A DNA stretch of 64,000 nt from Paenibacillus agricola (GTDB taxonomy: Bacteria > Bacillota > Bacilli > Paenibacillales > NBRC-103111). The translations under genes and the position numbers were made by a program. Positions 23,501-32,264 of this stretch are shown piece by piece. Numbering within the stretch: position 1 is the stretch's first letter; each line of letters begins with the position of its first letter. Location of the stretch: assembly GCF_011440305.1 (NCBI RefSeq), contig NZ_JAAOIW010000011.1, forward strand, positions 124,001 to 188,000, written 5' to 3'. The notes beneath the pieces were generated by a model. That model made no database searches, had not been told where the DNA came from, and saw only the letters and a list, made by a program, of their open reading frames with translations.

Positions 23501-26500
23501 AGACAAGACACCGCCTTGTGGAGTACCAGCACTCGGAAAATGGCTTTCAGTTCCATCTAAGACTCTGGCTTTTAGCATCTTTTTGATGATAGCCAGCACC
23601 CTTTTATCGATGATGCCAAGCCTTTCCAATTTCTGAATTAAGAGTCGGTGATTAACATTATCAAAGAAACCTTTGATATCTCCTTCTATACACCAGAAAC
23701 GTTGTTTATGAATGATGGATACTACACGGGCTACTGCATGTCCTGTGGCTCTATAAGGTCTGAATCCATAGGAGTGACTGAAAAACCTTGCTTCGAGAAT
23801 AGGCTCGATAACAATTCGTATACACTCTTGTATGATGCGATCCAAAATAGTAGGGATACCTAAAGGTCTTTTCTTACCATTTCTTTTTGGGATAAATTTC
23901 CGTTTAACTGGTTTAGGATTATAATTCAATAATGAAGTCCTTACCGCTCCTAATAATTGTTCTTTAGGTAGTTGTAAGTAGAAATTTATCGTTTTACCGT
24001 CTACACCTGATGTCATTGAACCCTTGTTGCTCTTAATATTGTGTACCGCGGTTACGATGGTCTGTTCATTGTTGATTAATTCTAAGATTCCAGTAAACGA
24101 CTTACCCTTCTTAGATTCTTCATAAAGGTTATCAAGAACGTTTTGTAAATCTCGTTCAGTTTGAACCGTGTTCGGAACCCGCATGGCACATCCCCTCCTT
24201 CCGGATGGATTAGCAATACGTTGGCGATTTACCCATATGGGAGTTCGCACGACTCCAATGTAAGGTTTCTTTCAGTTGACTGACGCCCTTCGCCATGTGC
24301 ATGGCTTTCCCATACTCGGACTACTACGACGTCTCTGTTGCTAGAACAGTTTCATTGCGTGCTATCGCTCCGCTGTCCCGCAATCCCTTGTGACCGATTG
24401 GACTATCCTTATGTAGTAATGTTTAGGTGGTGACTCTACCCCGACAATCCCATCATCAATGTGAGTTTAAAGTTATATTGATGATCCCTATTCGCTTTCA
24501 AGAATAGGACAGTTAATCCAACGAAGAGAAACTAACCATGATTGTAATCTCCCCAGGTTCGATCTGGAGCCATCTGCTTACGAGGCTTACATCACTTCAA
24601 TTTTGTCAACCAGACTTTATTTCACCATGCATTACTTTGGAGACCCGTATCATACTCGCCTTCTTGATAAAACTCGAACAGGCTTTCGATTACGACTTGT
24701 AACCCGCTTTAAGACGGTGTACGTATAGCAACGTTCCGCCTTGGGTCAGTTCTCAGTCCTCGTAGTACCTAAAGGTTATCAACCTTATTTTTGGTATAAA
24801 CTCCTACGGCATAGGGATTCCACCTATGTTTTCATCCAATCGGCTTCGCTTCGGCAGAGTTCCACTGCCTCGAACTTATCAGTTCGGCGTACGCATTATC
24901 TGATTGCGGATTAAGCACTCAGTTGACGTAAGCAAGGCGCACCTTCATCACAAATGTATAGGTCAAAATACTTTTTGGTGCGCTTCAACACCTGAGAGAT
25001 ATTGACGCGGGGACGGATTTTCGTTTCTCCGCGAGTTTTCAATGCAGGTCTCCAAAGTTTTGCTTTACAATCCTTTGAAGCCAGTTCCGACTCCCCAACT
25101 TCCTTTTCCTCTTTTTGTAATCTTGCGCTGCAGTTCTCGATTCGATTCTTCCGCTTCCAAGCGACTTTAAACCTTCCTGGTAGACCATTAGCCTGCAGGT
25201 TTTTATGCTCTCTGGCGGTTTGAAGCTGCTCATCCGATGGTTCCCAGTCCTCCGCTACATCTTCCCAAACAGCAGGTTCATAATCACCGGCACCATTTTT
25301 GACAAGTAAGGGTTCAAAGCAATCTGGACAATGCCAGGCATAAGTGCCGCGCCCCTCCTCCTTCGTGCCTCTCATACGCTTCCAGATCCCTGAAAAATAG
25401 CCTTCAGAGCCGAGTTTAGCCCTATCAATACCAACCAATGTATACTCGAGACCTGTTGGTCTGTAACCACTGCGGATCTCTCTTAGCAGCTTCAAGGCAT
25501 CATTCCCATTTCTTAAGATGTTCACCTTTACATCTGCAATCGTTCCTTCGATTTCTTTATGCTTCCATTTAGGCAATGTTATGCCTGGAGCAGACAAAAG
25601 AACAGCCGTTCCCCTCTTGCTACCTCTTCGCTTTTTTCGTTCATGAAGAACATGTGTGACTCCGCAAGCAATGATCGATTTACCCGTCCCCATATCGCCA
25701 CCACACGCCGGATTCTCATCCTCCAAGGTGTTTACCACGGCTTGAATCATATGGGCTTGAGTAGGAAAAGGAATTCGCTTGAGCTCCGCTATGGAGGAAT
25801 CGATGGATAAGTTCATGGAATGTCTGGGAGCTTTTTCTTCTAATTTCTTGGCCATATGGACCGCATTATTAAGCATATAATCTCTCATAGACCAAGTAGG
25901 ATCAAAATCGCCATGGACTTTGCTTGGTGGAATAATAAGTTCCCCGCGCTTTAGTGATCCACGAATAGTTTCGATAACCGAAGCTTCGGAGCCTGTAAAT
26001 ACAACTGCCCTAATCTCACTCCACATCGGAAACTCCGGATTATGGATGATTTGGAGCGGTACCAGGTCGTCTCCAAAAATGAAAGGGTATTGGTCCTCCC
26101 ATTCTCTCGGAAGACCAAAACGCTCGATCAGATGTTTTGAGAGTACTTGATCAATATCTCCATCTGGCGCAATAAGATAAGAACGATCCAACTTTTGCGA
26201 TTCCGGAAATGCTTCAATTCCCTCTATTGTCATTAGACTATTAAATACAGAGCCGTGAGTAACGTCTCCCATCCCTATTGGGCGTTCGAGTCTCCTATAA
26301 GGATCATCCATACGTTCAAATTGAATAGGTCCATAATGTAACACTCGTCCTTCCAAGAAAGACGCTGTAACAGCTTGAACCGCTTCAGGAATGCCTATAT
26401 ATGAGGCGAATACTAAGCTCTTCGAACCGGATGAATTCTCAAAAATCAGAACATGTGGGTCTACTGTAAAATGCCTATCTCTATCGGTAACGGTGAGCAT

Positions 26501-26518
26501 CTGCCTTCTAAGTGCCAT
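20509..26518 (-). CDS. SNF2-type helicase, split by a group II intron
   Basis: Exon 1 is 26518-24943 and exon 2 is 22109-20509. Joined they give 1058 residues in frame. The start has AGGAGG 9 nt upstream. Walker A (GGDMGTGKS) is at 273-281 and a CPDC zinc motif lies near 370. Splicing rebuilds DEAH at 524-527, followed by motif III (LTGTLTNGKS) and the SNF2 motif VI (QSSRRAWRIGQDRE). It would translocate on DNA using ATP. The intron sits inside the Walker B codon run, so no ATPase is made without splicing. A tiny gene and a methylase gene lie upstream, as in plasmid or ICE modules. Confidence 0.85.
22110..24942 (-). mobile_element. Group II intron 1 in the helicase gene
   Basis: The intron begins with the canonical GTGCGCC immediately after exon sequence GATGAAG and ends CCTATCCATTAT before CTCACCAATG. 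Domain V is recognisable near the 3' end at about 22165-22200 (AAAGCCGTATAC ... GTCCGTACGGTTT), with a domain VI stem after it. The 2833-nt element encodes a reverse transcriptase/maturase in domain IV. The 24251-24942 portion holds structured 5' domains I-III and no other gene. Removing it restores DEAH in frame, which fixes the boundaries well. Confidence 0.9.
22262..24184 (-). CDS. ltrA: Group II intron reverse transcriptase/maturase with HNH domain (intron 1)
   Basis: The ATG at 24184 has GGAGG 9 nt upstream; an upstream in-frame ATG lacks one. The 640-residue product has the intron RT blocks (PLGIPTILDRIIQE; YGFRP; EGDIKGFFDNVNH; AGTPQGGVLSPLL; RYADDW), the maturase X domain and a C-terminal HNH-type endonuclease (CPACRAL ... 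CHHKNS ... LCSECH). The YADD catalytic Asp pair and zinc cysteines are intact, so splicing and retrohoming are plausible. It assists splicing of the host intron and reverse transcribes it into DNA targets. Confidence 0.92.
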   Translation of the reverse strand: MRVPNTVQTERDLQNVLDNLYEESKKGKSFTGILELINNEQTIVTAVHNIKSNKGSMTSGVDGKTINFYLQLPKEQLLGAVRTSLLNYNPKPVKRKFIPKRNGKKRPLGIPTILDRIIQECIRIVIEPILEARFFSHSYGFRPYRATGHAVARVVSIIHKQRFWCIEGDIKGFFDNVNHRLLIQKLERLGIIDKRVLAIIKKMLKARVLDGTESHFPSAGTPQGGVLSPLLANAYLNDFDWTISRMYDTNKAILEASSVANGRRALRGKGIEPVFLTRYADDWIIQTTTKEVSSRLSHWLTKYFKHKLKLELSDEKTLLTDCTSRPVEFLGYCISGELRRRTPSKPITKIVGKAYPSPKRVLEQKRDLIKQANKLLDQDEHLRAIHIERMNAKIVGIAEYWRQSIAKKILCKLDRALDVTLFKVFKKAYGDNYRMQKVRICNLANRPNRHKFDNDGNPVTRIDKSWAVKIEDQWIGVTKAAITPIKYCTKFNPILTPFSGAGRMAYAKSSNGRRFPISRPALYDDTTLASSLSGKRGIYNFEYMMNREYAFNQTLLKGAHSCPACRALLVKGYRNCHHKNSKLPMDKINKVLNLIWLCSECHLLVENGITEGLELTKNHRAKIEKLRTIKFGSNVGDLLI

Positions 26519-26532
26519 TGACTACGTTCCTC

Positions 26533-26655
26533 CTATATTTCCGATTTCCTTATGTTTAGAACAATAAGCCATAATTTCGAGGATTCAACGTCCATCGACT
26601 TTCCAAAGCATCTTACGCCTACATCATCAGGGATCTGGTAATCGACAAATTCCAT
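26533..26655 (-). CDS. Tiny 40-residue protein between methylase and helicase genes
   Basis: GGAGG lies 5 nt before an ATG at 26655 that opens a 40-codon frame (MEFVDYQIPDDVGVRCFGKS ...). It ends 14 bp before the helicase start and follows a terminator-like hairpin. It is short, with mixed strands. Expression is likely from the ribosome site; function unknown. Confidence 0.5.
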   Translation of the reverse strand: MEFVDYQIPDDVGVRCFGKSMDVESSKLWLIVLNIRKSEI

Positions 26656-26667
26656 GTCGTCCTCCTT

Positions 26668-26705
26668 AGAAATAAATAGAGAGGAAGCTTTGCTCCCTCT
26701 CCTTC
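26668..26705 (-). terminator. Intra-operon terminator after the methylase
   Basis: AGAGGGAGC-AAA-GCTTCCTCT on the minus strand followed by CTATTTATTTCT, immediately before the ribosome site of the 40-residue gene. Confidence 0.65.
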
Positions 26706-26707
26706 TC

Positions 26708-29700
26708 TCATTCCAAATCATAAATATCATCCGGAGTGAATACACGGACGGTACTCTGGAAATACTCGGTGGTTTTCTCACCGGTTCTTCTTCCTTCATC
26801 ATCATGAATTTCGGTAATATCCTTCCTTCGTTTCGTTATTCCAGCAACAATATGTGTCCCCAAGTTTCCTCCAACAGCACCACTCGCAATAGCAATCCCC
26901 ATATGCGCAGGCTTCAACGGAAGCATCGGCCGCTTCATGTTAGCAGCAAGATTCTTTGGCTCAAGGCGCTTTTTTAATTCTTCAAACAAGGGGGACGCAG
27001 CAAGATCCTTAGCTATCTCTTTAGGGTTCATTTTGCCAGCACGGAAAAATCCAAGCTCACCATCAGAAAATCTCACATCAATTTTTTCGCTGATTTCAGC
27101 TAGCGTTGGCAGCATTTCCTTTTCGCCTTCGCCAATCGATTTTAACCATTTGTAATTTTTTTTACTATCTTCTCCGCTGGTCTTGCCAAACGTGGCAATG
27201 ACTACAACTTGTTTAAAAACATCATAGTTCGCATCAGTAAATCGATAAACCCGAAAATTCCGAAATCTACCGCTTAATACGCTTGCCGTATCTTTTATTA
27301 CATATTGTGGTATGCAGAACATCATCAATCCATCTTTCTGCAACACACCATTCTTAGCACCTGTGAGTGAGCGTAGAAACGTTAGTTCCGTTCTTTCGCT
27401 AAAACCGTCTTGATAAGGTGGATTTAGCCATAATAACGAAAACATAGGCTGAGTCCTCAGATTTTCATAACCGTCATGAATGACGTGATCCAAGACTTGC
27501 CGCGCTTCCTCATACCTGGACTCTTCCAGTTCAACACCATAACTTTTAACATTACCGCCTTGTTCCCTAAGCGAATCGGAAAGCATTTCTAATGCAACCC
27601 CGCTTGGTAGGAGACGGACGAGTTTCTGCATTTCTGCATTACTTTTTCCGTCCCCCCCATACGAACCGTACTTGCATGTTTCCAAGCATACGGCTCTCTC
27701 AGTTAATCATTTCCAGAGTATCCTACAAGAGTCTACAACTTGTTATGATGTAGTTTATCGTGGCACTCCACACAAAGTACCAAGGTTTTACGATTTCTCG
27801 TAATCATCTGAAGAACCCAACTTGGAGGTTGCTTTTTGCCTTGATATTTTTTCTTCAAATCCTTTAGTTTTCTGACATGGTGGACTTCATACTTGCGCCC
27901 TGGACCCTCATATTCACAGAATTCACATCTATCTGCTAATAGTCGTTTGACAATTCCATTTCTCGCTTTAATACGCAACAAATTGGGAGTATCATCAGCA
28001 TCCATATTGGCGTTATCGATCCAATCATTTTTATCGAAACCATCATTATAGTATTTGAAAATCAAATCTTTCTTGGGATGGTTTCTTTTAATAGTTAGAC
28101 CAATAGTATTTTCCACCCGAAATTTTCTTACTACTTGCTTCGTTGAGATTTTCATTTTAGTGGCTATTGTCTTTAAAAGGCTGCTTTTGTGATAGTATCT
28201 GAACTTACCCATTTGATGTGCCACATTGTCAGCCATTATATAGAAATTATACAATCCTCTAATTTCCGCAGAAAATTTAGATATGATTTCTGCCAGATCG
28301 AGGCTTGTCCAGCCCATACGATGAATTGCCTTCCCGTTTTTGGTAAAGCCTGCGATTTTATCGTAGACAACTTGGGATGGCATTCTCAGCCGCGGTAGTT
28401 CATTGATAGCTCGTGCCTTACGACCATCTCTTTTCTCGACTATAAACGAGTCATCTTTGCCTGAATATATTTCATATCCGAGAAAATTAACTGGTTTGTG
28501 TTTGTCGGGAAAGTGGGTAATTAAAGTTTTCTCCATCGAAAGGCTCAACTTTAGTTCAGTATTTAAGAAGTCGGATATTTCTTGCTTAATTTTTATAGCA
28601 AGGTCCTTGTTACCGATGATACCAAGAACAAAATCATCCGCGTATCTTACATACTTAATTCTGATAAAATCTGAATCCATTGGATCGAGTGTTTTAATGC
28701 TTCTGCGACTTAACTTCAGATTCTTGTACTCTTTGATCCATTGTCTTCTTAATTCATCTGGAATCCCTGAACCTTTTATGTCCTCTGACTTTTTCCTCAA
28801 TACATAATTAACAGCTTCGTATTTAGGGTTATTTCTCCGTTTGGCTTTCCGGGTCTCATATTTAGGAATAATAACTCCTTCAATGAATTTATCCAGTTTA
28901 TCCAAATAGATATTTCCAAGAATTGGGCTCACTATTCCACCTTGCGGAGTCCCCGAATAGGTGTTATGGAAATTCCAATTCTCCATATAACCCGCTGTCA
29001 ACATGCGTCGAATAAGTTCAATGAATCTTCCATCCTCAATCTTTTCGCTGAGGATTTGGAGCATTCGAACATGATCAATGTTGTCAAAGAATCCCTTTAT
29101 GTCCCCTTCAATTACCCACTTAACTCCTGTCCATTCCCGTTTAATTTGTTTAAGTGCTGTATGACAGCTTTTGTCGGGTCTGAAACCGTGTGAGTTGTTA
29201 CTGAAAGACGGTTCGTAAATAGCTTGTAAAATGGCACGAGCATTCTCTTGAACTACTTTGTCCATGAAGGAGGGAATTCCCAGAGGGCGCTTTCCACCCT
29301 TTTTCTTAGGAATATAGGTCCTTCTTGCCGGTTTGAAGTAGTAAGTTTCAGATTTTAGGGTTGCTATCACCTTATTAATCTTATCCATGCTAAAACCATC
29401 AACCGTTGTACCATCAGTACCTTCGGTCATATTACCTTCTTTTGCATGGATTTTTCCGTAAGCTGTCAGATAAAAATCAGGATTGAAAAAATTTCTGTAG
29501 ATGCGATCGAATTTATATCCCTGTTTTTCTCTTGAGGTTGTTTCTAGGATACCAAGAATTACCTTAGCCATTTGCATTTCGCATACCTCCGTTAGTTCTG
29601 GTATCAAGATTAACCTGCCGTCCTTCACCAGCACCCTTTCGAATAGACCGTACAGATTGATTCGGTCTATGAGACTTCTCAGTCGAGTGTCAAACACGCT

Positions 29701-30419
29701 TCCGTGTATGTGTGGGCGGCTTTCCCGCTTCCGATTTACGGCAATACCTGTTACTTCAGGTTCCTCAGATTACTATGACGGCTCCGTGCTCCGCTAAGAG
29801 ATATTCAATGGACTCAGTGACTTAGGTTTTAGACCTGTGTGTGATCCATATAGCCATTTTGTTATGGCATTCTCAGCGAAACATCCTAGGTTCATACTAT
29901 CTCTCACTGGTACTGTTTAGGTCTCCGTTCGAACCCTTAACGCTTATTGCGTAATGGACATTGGAGGGACTTCGATGCTACGGCGAAGGAATAGCAATGA
30001 TCCAATGTCAATCTCATTTTTCCTGCGAGTATGAGATCCCCTGTTCTTCGGGCGTGGATTCTGGAATTCAAGCAGTTTAGCCTTAACCATGCAGTACTTA
30101 GGTTTGCAGAACATCGCTTTCACGCAGTTCTATTCACGATCTCCGCTTTCTTGCCATGCTATTGTCCCCAGGGGAATTTCTCCCTCCAAGTAAGGCAAGT
30201 ACCTATACCGACTTTGTCCCAGTCAGTAACCTCTTCAGGTAATGAGAGCTAGACTACCTAGCGCAATTCGCCGGAACACGGATCAATGATTCTCACTTCA
30301 CCATCGTTAGTCATTTCCTTTTCCTCAAAACGCAAACGGATTTTATTACTAAGATACTGCAACTCTTCTACAGGTGTTGCATAAAATCCACCTTTTGACT
30401 CCGATGCTAAGCGCGCCAT
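26708..30419 (-). CDS. DUF6094-like SAM-dependent DNA methylase, split by a group II intron
   Basis: Exon 1 is 30419-30267 and exon 2 is 27601-26708; joined they give 348 residues in frame. The ATG at 30419 follows AAGGAG. The spliced protein has SAM motif I rebuilt across the junction (DPCSGE from exon 1 plus GVALEML from exon 2) and the amino-methylase motif IV NPPYQ. Cysteine-poor C-terminal parts match no other known domain. The family occurs beside SNF2 helicases on Firmicute plasmids and ICEs. The intron separates motif I, so unspliced transcripts cannot give an active enzyme. Confidence 0.75.
27602..30266 (-). mobile_element. Group II intron 2 in the methylase gene
   Basis: About 2665 nt between the two methylase exons. 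Domain V is visible near 27655-27690 (AGCCGTATGC ... GCAAGTACGGTTCG), and a domain VI stem (GGACG ... CGTCC) follows. The 29698-30266 part holds 5' structural domains and no other gene. The inferred 5' end reads TTGCGC rather than the usual GTGYG, so the ends are placed mainly by requiring the in-frame DPCSGEG motif and may be off by about 10 nt. It encodes its own RT. Confidence 0.85.
27733..29577 (-). CDS. ltrA: Group II intron reverse transcriptase/maturase with HNH domain (intron 2)
   Basis: The ATG at 29577 follows GGAGG by 8 nt; an earlier in-frame ATG at 29697 has no clear site. The 614-residue product has PLGIPSFMDKVVQE, HGFRP, EGDIKGFFDNIDH, SGTPQGGIVSPIL and the catalytic RYADD, then a maturase domain and a C-terminal HNH motif (CEFCEYEG ... 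VHHVRKL ... LCVECHDKLHH). It is clearly divergent from the first intron's RT, including an insert of about 70 residues between RT4 and RT5. The two introns are therefore separate arrivals. Confidence 0.92.
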   Translation of the reverse strand: MQMAKVILGILETTSREKQGYKFDRIYRNFFNPDFYLTAYGKIHAKEGNMTEGTDGTTVDGFSMDKINKVIATLKSETYYFKPARRTYIPKKKGGKRPLGIPSFMDKVVQENARAILQAIYEPSFSNNSHGFRPDKSCHTALKQIKREWTGVKWVIEGDIKGFFDNIDHVRMLQILSEKIEDGRFIELIRRMLTAGYMENWNFHNTYSGTPQGGIVSPILGNIYLDKLDKFIEGVIIPKYETRKAKRRNNPKYEAVNYVLRKKSEDIKGSGIPDELRRQWIKEYKNLKLSRRSIKTLDPMDSDFIRIKYVRYADDFVLGIIGNKDLAIKIKQEISDFLNTELKLSLSMEKTLITHFPDKHKPVNFLGYEIYSGKDDSFIVEKRDGRKARAINELPRLRMPSQVVYDKIAGFTKNGKAIHRMGWTSLDLAEIISKFSAEIRGLYNFYIMADNVAHQMGKFRYYHKSSLLKTIATKMKISTKQVVRKFRVENTIGLTIKRNHPKKDLIFKYYNDGFDKNDWIDNANMDADDTPNLLRIKARNGIVKRLLADRCEFCEYEGPGRKYEVHHVRKLKDLKKKYQGKKQPPSWVLQMITRNRKTLVLCVECHDKLHHNKL

Positions 30420-30811
30420 AAGTTGGTCTCCTTTACTTCGATTACTTCTTCTTCCCATACATGACCTCGGATTATGATCGGCATGTATAAAGCACCCAGA
30501 CCAATGTAAATGACTGTAGCCAGTGGAACAAAAACTTGATCATTAAAACTAATCAAGATAAGTCCCGATGACCATGCAGCAAACCACATTTTATTCCTCA
30601 ACCGACTTTTTGAAGGGATAACACTAATCTCAATCTTCTTGTTCGCATTCCGCAGCTTGTAATTAAGCGCTAAAATAGGAATAGCCATACGCATAATGAA
30701 AATAAGCATGACAGCTCCTACCAGATTGCAAATTGCCTGATTTAAACTCATTAGCCATCCCATTAAAAAAATTGCACCGACATAAAAAATTGCCTTCTTC
30801 ACCACTCTCAT
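30407..30811 (-). CDS. Small membrane protein at the operon head
   Basis: The second ATG (30811) has GGAGG 6 nt upstream and is preferred over an ATG 6 nt earlier that touches the site. The 134-residue product has four hydrophobic segments (about 5-25, 28-50, 72-92, 92-112) and ends with a charged tail. It overlaps the methylase start by 13 nt. It could be a conjugation or partition-associated membrane protein; no family recognised. Confidence 0.6.
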   Translation of the reverse strand: MRVVKKAIFYVGAIFLMGWLMSLNQAICNLVGAVMLIFIMRMAIPILALNYKLRNANKKIEISVIPSKSRLRNKMWFAAWSSGLILISFNDQVFVPLATVIYIGLGALYMPIIIRGHVWEEEVIEVKETNLWRA

Positions 30812-30848
30812 TTCCATTCCTCCAATTTTTTAATGAATCTAACCTCTT

Positions 30849-30935
30849 CTAATCACCAACGACATAGCCGATGTGCCTACCATTGATTACGATCTTTCCA
30901 GACGTAATCGGTAGTGGATACTTTAGTGGGGTCAT
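30849..30935 (-). CDS. Tiny 28-residue protein, first complete frame of the accessory operon
   Basis: A strong AAGGAGGTGA ribosome site precedes an ATG with a 28-codon frame (MTPLKYPLPITSGKIVINGR ... GD). It has a beta-strand-like look with G-K-I-V-I-N-G-R. It follows the attenuator terminator and lies 38 bp before the membrane-protein gene. It is probably translated; function unknown. Confidence 0.5.
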   Translation of the reverse strand: MTPLKYPLPITSGKIVINGRHIGYVVGD

Positions 30936-30961
30936 TTGTCTCACCTCCTTCAAGAAATAAA

Positions 30962-31007
30962 AAAAACCAGTTGTAAATAAACCTTATAGGTTCATTCGCA
31001 ACTGGTT
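30962..31007 (-). terminator. Second terminator in the operon leader
   Basis: AAACCAGTTG and CAACTGGTTT arms with an inner AACCT/AGGTT hairpin on the minus strand, followed by TTTTTTATTTC. Symmetric A/T runs mean it could also act on the plus strand. Confidence 0.8.
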
Positions 31008-31043
31008 TTATTGCCCTAAGAACGCAAAAAAGCTTGTTCTCAC
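31008..31043 (-). CDS. Possible 11-residue leader peptide
   Basis: GGAGG lies 5 nt before GTG at 31043, opening an 11-codon frame (MRTSFFAFLGQ) and stop. The frame runs across the 3' arm and T-run of the first leader hairpin, so ribosomes on it would melt or block that hairpin. The GGAGG itself abuts the inner AT-rich hairpin. This is inference from geometry; no expression evidence. Confidence 0.4.
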   Translation of the reverse strand: MRTSFFAFLGQ

Positions 31044-31130
31044 GGGATCCTCCTTTAATATAGGCAAGCCTATATTAAAGAAAATCATTACACCCAATAG
31101 GGTTTTCCGCTTCGAGAACAAGCTCTAATT
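31020..31130 (-). ncRNA. Structured attenuator-like leader of the accessory operon
   Basis: On the minus strand AGCTTGTTCTC and GAGAACAAGCT (perfect 11 bp) close a domain that holds a GAAAA/TTTTC hairpin with CCC-TATT-GGG and a perfect 12-bp TTTAATATAGGC/CCTATATTAAA-type hairpin. The closing stem is followed by TTTTTT, making it a terminator. A GCTCTAATTAGAGC palindrome just upstream overlaps the first arm and offers an alternative fold. No known riboswitch class is recognised. Confidence 0.65.
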
Positions 31131-31155
31131 AGAGCAAATTAAAAACAATAACGTA

Positions 31156-31184
31156 ATTGTACCACAAAAAATTCATGTTGCCTA
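31156..31184 (-). promoter_or_regulatory. Putative promoter of the 22-kb accessory operon
   Basis: TAGGCA and TACAAT hexamers with 17-bp spacing on the minus strand, 25-30 bp before the leader hairpins. The -10 is good and the -35 is 4 of 6. No other strong promoter was noticed within the operon. The rest of 31185-31355 shows no gene. Confidence 0.5.
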
Positions 31185-31355
31185 CCAAAAAGACACGGAT
31201 TTGATCAGTTAACCTTTATAGCAAGAATTGAATCACACCTTACTGGCGTTTATAATCGCTCTCATGCCACTAGTACCTGGTGCAAATGTAGGTTTGTAAT
31301 TTTATTTTTCTGACTAAATGCTCACCATCTTTGTTACGGATTCCTAAGATTTTCT

Positions 31356-32138
31356 TTAATAATTTTTCGAAGTCAATTTATCCAAATTTTTAAATTCATA
31401 GCCTTGATCTCTGGCATCATCGATGATTTTGCCCAAAGCCTCCGCATTATCCTTGGAGACTGAATGAAGCAAGATTACCGCACCAGGGTGAAGTTGTGAC
31501 ATTACTTTCTTGTATGCGTAGTCCCATCCCTTATGATCATTAACATCCCAATCTTTATAAGCAATGGACCAAAAAACATTCGTATACCCCAGTTCCATAC
31601 TCGCCACCAACATCTGACTGCTAAATACCCCTTTTGGCGGACGCATGAAATACATTTCCTTTTGTTTGGTTAGACTTGCGACCTTTTCCTTTACTTTATC
31701 CAATTCTACTTTCATTTTATCGATTGAAATCTGGGTCATATCTGGATGACTCCACGAATGATTTCCTATCAGATGGCCTTCATTAACCATTCGCTCGACT
31801 AAATCGGGTTGACCCTTTACAAAATGTCCTGTAACAAAAAAGGCAGCATGAACTTGCCTCGCCTTTAGGACCTCCAAAATTTTGGCTGTATAACCATTTT
31901 CATAACCGCTATCAAACGTAAGGTAAAGTTCTTTTTTGCTTGTATCCCCCAAAAAAATGGCCTTATGCTCCTTGACAATGTCCTTAAATCCTTCTTGGTC
32001 AATGGAAGGAAGTTCCCCGTTTTTACTTTTTTTAAACCCAAAGTGATATGGATTGCCACTATCCGTTGCCTCAGTAGTCATGGGAAACAGCGAAAAAAAT
32101 AACACTAACAATGCAAAAAGCATAGTATAACGTTTCAT
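31356..32138 (-). CDS. pdaA: PdaA-type polysaccharide deacetylase (delta-lactam biosynthesis)
   Basis: About 260 residues with a signal peptide (MKRYTML ... EATDS). The NodB domain carries the PdaA signature: LYLTFDSGYENGYT, FFVTGHFVKG, GNHSWSHPDMTQIS, MRPPKGVFSSQ, VFWSIAYKDWD and HPGAVILLHSVSKDNAEAL. PdaA-type enzymes deacetylate N-acetylmuramic acid on the way to muramic delta-lactam in spore cortex. TFDSGYE carries Ser where most family members have Asn or Asp next to the metal Asp. The start choice among close ATG/GTG codons is uncertain. Confidence 0.9.
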   Translation of the reverse strand: MKRYTMLFALLVLFFSLFPMTTEATDSGNPYHFGFKKSKNGELPSIDQEGFKDIVKEHKAIFLGDTSKKELYLTFDSGYENGYTAKILEVLKARQVHAAFFVTGHFVKGQPDLVERMVNEGHLIGNHSWSHPDMTQISIDKMKVELDKVKEKVASLTKQKEMYFMRPPKGVFSSQMLVASMELGYTNVFWSIAYKDWDVNDHKGWDYAYKKVMSQLHPGAVILLHSVSKDNAEALGKIIDDARDQGYEFKNLDKLTSKNY

Positions 32139-32264
32139 TAGATACATCACTCCAGTTCATGAACTTTATCCTAGAGGTAATATTCCGCTATACATTTTGC
32201 TTTATCCAATTTAGAGCTAGAATTCTTCAAAAGAATACTGAAAACTTGCCTTCAAAATCGGTTA

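Noticed and set aside
30031-30252. ORF in the 5' part of intron 2
   Set aside because: It lies in the structural RNA domains of the intron.
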